Assembly (NCBI GenBank): GCA_017613595.1
Contig: JAGADM010000153.1
Coordinates: forward strand, 1 to 23,994
From: Lachnospiraceae bacterium
GTDB taxonomy: Bacteria; Bacillota_A; Clostridia; Lachnospirales; Lachnospiraceae
Direction: 5' to 3'
Length of the DNA stretch: 23,994 nucleotides
Program-made: the position numbers and the translations under genes
Notes under the pieces: generated by a model
The model's database searches: none
The model's input: the letters and a program-made list of their open reading frames with translations, nothing else
What the model was told of the DNA's origin: nothing
Shown here: positions 23,235-23,994 of the stretch, in pieces
Position numbering within the stretch: the stretch's first letter is position 1
How the letters are laid out: each line of letters starts with the position of its first letter

Positions 23235-23263
23235 ATTGTAAATGATTTTGACGGAAAATGCAA
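23235..23263 (-). promoter_or_regulatory. Promoter of the hypothetical membrane protein gene
   Basis: On the minus strand TTGCAT (23258-23263) and TACAAT (23235-23240) are 17 bases apart, about 60 bases before the ATG. The stretch 23174-23451 has no gene; it is AT-rich and holds only this promoter, a small GTAAAT/ATTTAC dyad (23272-23286) and the antitoxin control region. Confidence 0.65.
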
Positions 23264-23359
23264 TAGTTTTTGTAAATATAATTTACTTTATTATAGTGGT
23301 TCTCATTCTCTCGATGTCCAAAGACCTATCGTCGGTATTATGCTGTAAAATTCATCGAC

Positions 23360-23377
23360 TAATTTGTATACAAATTA
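23360..23377. promoter_or_regulatory. Perfect 18-bp palindrome upstream of the antitoxin gene
   Basis: TAATTTGTATACAAATTA is fully symmetric, just upstream of the -35 box of the antitoxin promoter. Phd/YefM proteins bind palindromes in their own promoters, and the E. coli YefM sites have a TGTACA core; the core here is TGTATACA. An autoregulatory operator is therefore likely. Confidence 0.65.
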
Positions 23378-23379
23378 CA

Positions 23380-23409
23380 TTGCAAACACTCATCACAATG
23401 TGATAAAAT
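23380..23409 (+). promoter_or_regulatory. Promoter of the antitoxin gene with a second dyad
   Basis: TTGCAA (23380-23385) and TAAAAT (23404-23409) are 18 bases apart, with TGA before the -10. A second dyad, ATCACA-A-TGTGAT (23392-23404), spans the spacer and the first base of the -10, a position where binding would block RNA polymerase. Confidence 0.65.
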
Positions 23410-23451
23410 TTTTGCATGAACTCACAGAGCCGCCACAAGGAGGATTACACT

Positions 23452-23709
23452 ATGCCCAACATTATACCGATTTCCGAATTGCGGAATTATACGAACGTGA
23501 TTAAGAATGTCAAGTATGGCAGCCGCGTCTATCTCACGAAGAACGGCCACGGTCAGATGGTCATGATCGACATGAAAGAACTGGATGATCTGGAACGCGA
23601 GCTTGCGCTCTATCGCTTCCGTCTTGAGATGGAGAAAGGCGAAGAATCCATCAAAAAAGAAGGCGTCGTAACGCCCGAAGAACTGAGGAAGGAGTTGGAA
23701 CTTGAATAA
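23452..23709 (+). CDS. Phd/YefM-family antitoxin, without a visible toxin partner
   Basis: The 85-residue product starts MPNIIPISELRNYTNVIKNV with AAGGAGG upstream; an earlier in-frame ATG at 23416 has no ribosome binding site. The N-terminal two-thirds match the Phd/YefM fold: ISELRN, YGSRVYLTKNGHGQMVMIDM (the 'p..vt.nG...avl.s' strand of the family) and a helix (ELDDLERELALYRFRLEMEK). The acidic C-terminal tail (SIKKEGVVTPEELRKELELE) is the part that usually wraps the toxin. Such antitoxins repress their own operon and neutralise a RelE/YoeB or Doc toxin. Here the stop is followed directly by a terminator and an unrelated converging gene, so no toxin is encoded beside it. Confidence 0.88.
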   Translation: MPNIIPISELRNYTNVIKNVKYGSRVYLTKNGHGQMVMIDMKELDDLERELALYRFRLEMEKGEESIKKEGVVTPEELRKELELE

Positions 23710-23733
23710 ACCAACTCCACTTACCATAAAACC

Positions 23734-23766
23734 AAGCGGGTGGCTCAGCCACCCGCTTTCTTATTT
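23734..23766 (+). terminator. Rho-independent terminator after the antitoxin gene
   Basis: AAGCGGGTGG / CCACCCGCTT form a perfect stem around a short CTCAG loop, followed by TTTCTTATTTTT. Confidence 0.9.
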
Positions 23767-23994
23767 TTCTTCCCACCTCATCAGCCACTCCTCGCCGCGG
23801 TCTTCGACCGTTTTGAAGCCGACTTTTTCGTACATTTTCACGGCGTAGTTGGCCTTCTGGACGGCAAGTGAAGCCGTACGGCAGCCGCGTACCGAAAGCA
23901 GGGAAAGCATGCGCAGCATGAGCTGCGTGCCGAGGCCGCGCCCGCGGTGCGGCTTATAGAGGGCGATTGCCAGGGACGGCGTGTCGTCATCCAG
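23761..23994 (-). CDS. GNAT-family N-acetyltransferase, C-terminal 77 residues (5' end outside window)
   Basis: The visible part contains the acetyl-CoA-binding motif A of GNAT enzymes (ALYKPHRGRGLGTQLMLRML, with the R-GxGLG pyrophosphate loop) and the motif B tail (AVQKANYAVKMYEKVGFKTV, with the usual N-x2-A-x2-Y-x-K-x-GF pattern). It ends ERGEEWLMRW-like (EDRGEEWLMRWEEK) at a TAA at 23761-23763. Such enzymes transfer acetyl groups from acetyl-CoA to amines of small molecules or proteins. The substrate cannot be told, and the start lies beyond the right edge. It converges on the antitoxin gene, with the terminator reaching into its stop codon. Confidence 0.9.
   Translation of the reverse strand: MDDDTPSLAIALYKPHRGRGLGTQLMLRMLSLLSVRGCRTASLAVQKANYAVKMYEKVGFKTVEDRGEEWLMRWEEK

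Overview
The window reads as a chromosomal stretch from a Gram-positive anaerobe of the Clostridia, most plausibly a Lachnospiraceae-like species. The taxon is inferred, not proven: nearly every gene has a strong AGGAG-type ribosome binding site, base composition is mid-range by eye, and the gene set (TmcAL, a YclM-like aspartokinase, YitT, BioY, a clostridial Mrp with a Cys-rich head, an ECF sigma/anti-sigma pair) is typical of Firmicutes. No rRNA, tRNA, CRISPR array or insertion sequence was found.

Layout. Positions 1-7430 are core housekeeping. The 5' part of argS (minus) diverges from lysC-ppiB-tmcAL (plus) across a near-perfect inverted repeat. Two terminator hairpins separate that operon from a converging minus-strand operon, rsmD-coaD-coiled-coil protein, with mrp and bioY upstream on the same strand. 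Positions 8143-11380 encode an exporter of one ABC ATPase and two ABC-2 permeases, preceded by a 16-bp palindrome (TGTGACA-AA-TGTCACA). Next come an ECF sigma factor with an overlapping membrane-anchored putative anti-sigma, a YitT membrane protein, and, divergently, a NarL-type two-component system (14427-16255). An ATPase, two permeases and a DesK/NarL-type kinase-regulator pair resemble the LnrLMN/LnrJK drug-resistance arrangement of Bacillus, so the regulator may control the exporter; this is inference.

Positions 16338-23994 look accessory. They hold a secreted, C-terminally anchored protein with three DxDxDG calcium-type loops; a fusion of a DUF1294 membrane domain to a metallophosphoesterase; four tandem paralogous membrane proteins (19560-22447); an unrecognised single-pass protein; a lone Phd/YefM antitoxin with a perfect 18-bp palindrome at its promoter; and the C-terminal end of a GNAT acetyltransferase.

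The best candidate for an undescribed system is the four-gene array at 19560-22447. All four proteins carry a zinc ribbon with cysteines at exactly residues 14, 17, 28 and 31, then two membrane helices, then a C-terminal beta-rich domain. Genes 1 and 3 resemble each other, as do 2 and 4 (A-B-A-B), which suggests duplication of a two-gene unit. All assignments come from reading the sequence; no database search was possible.
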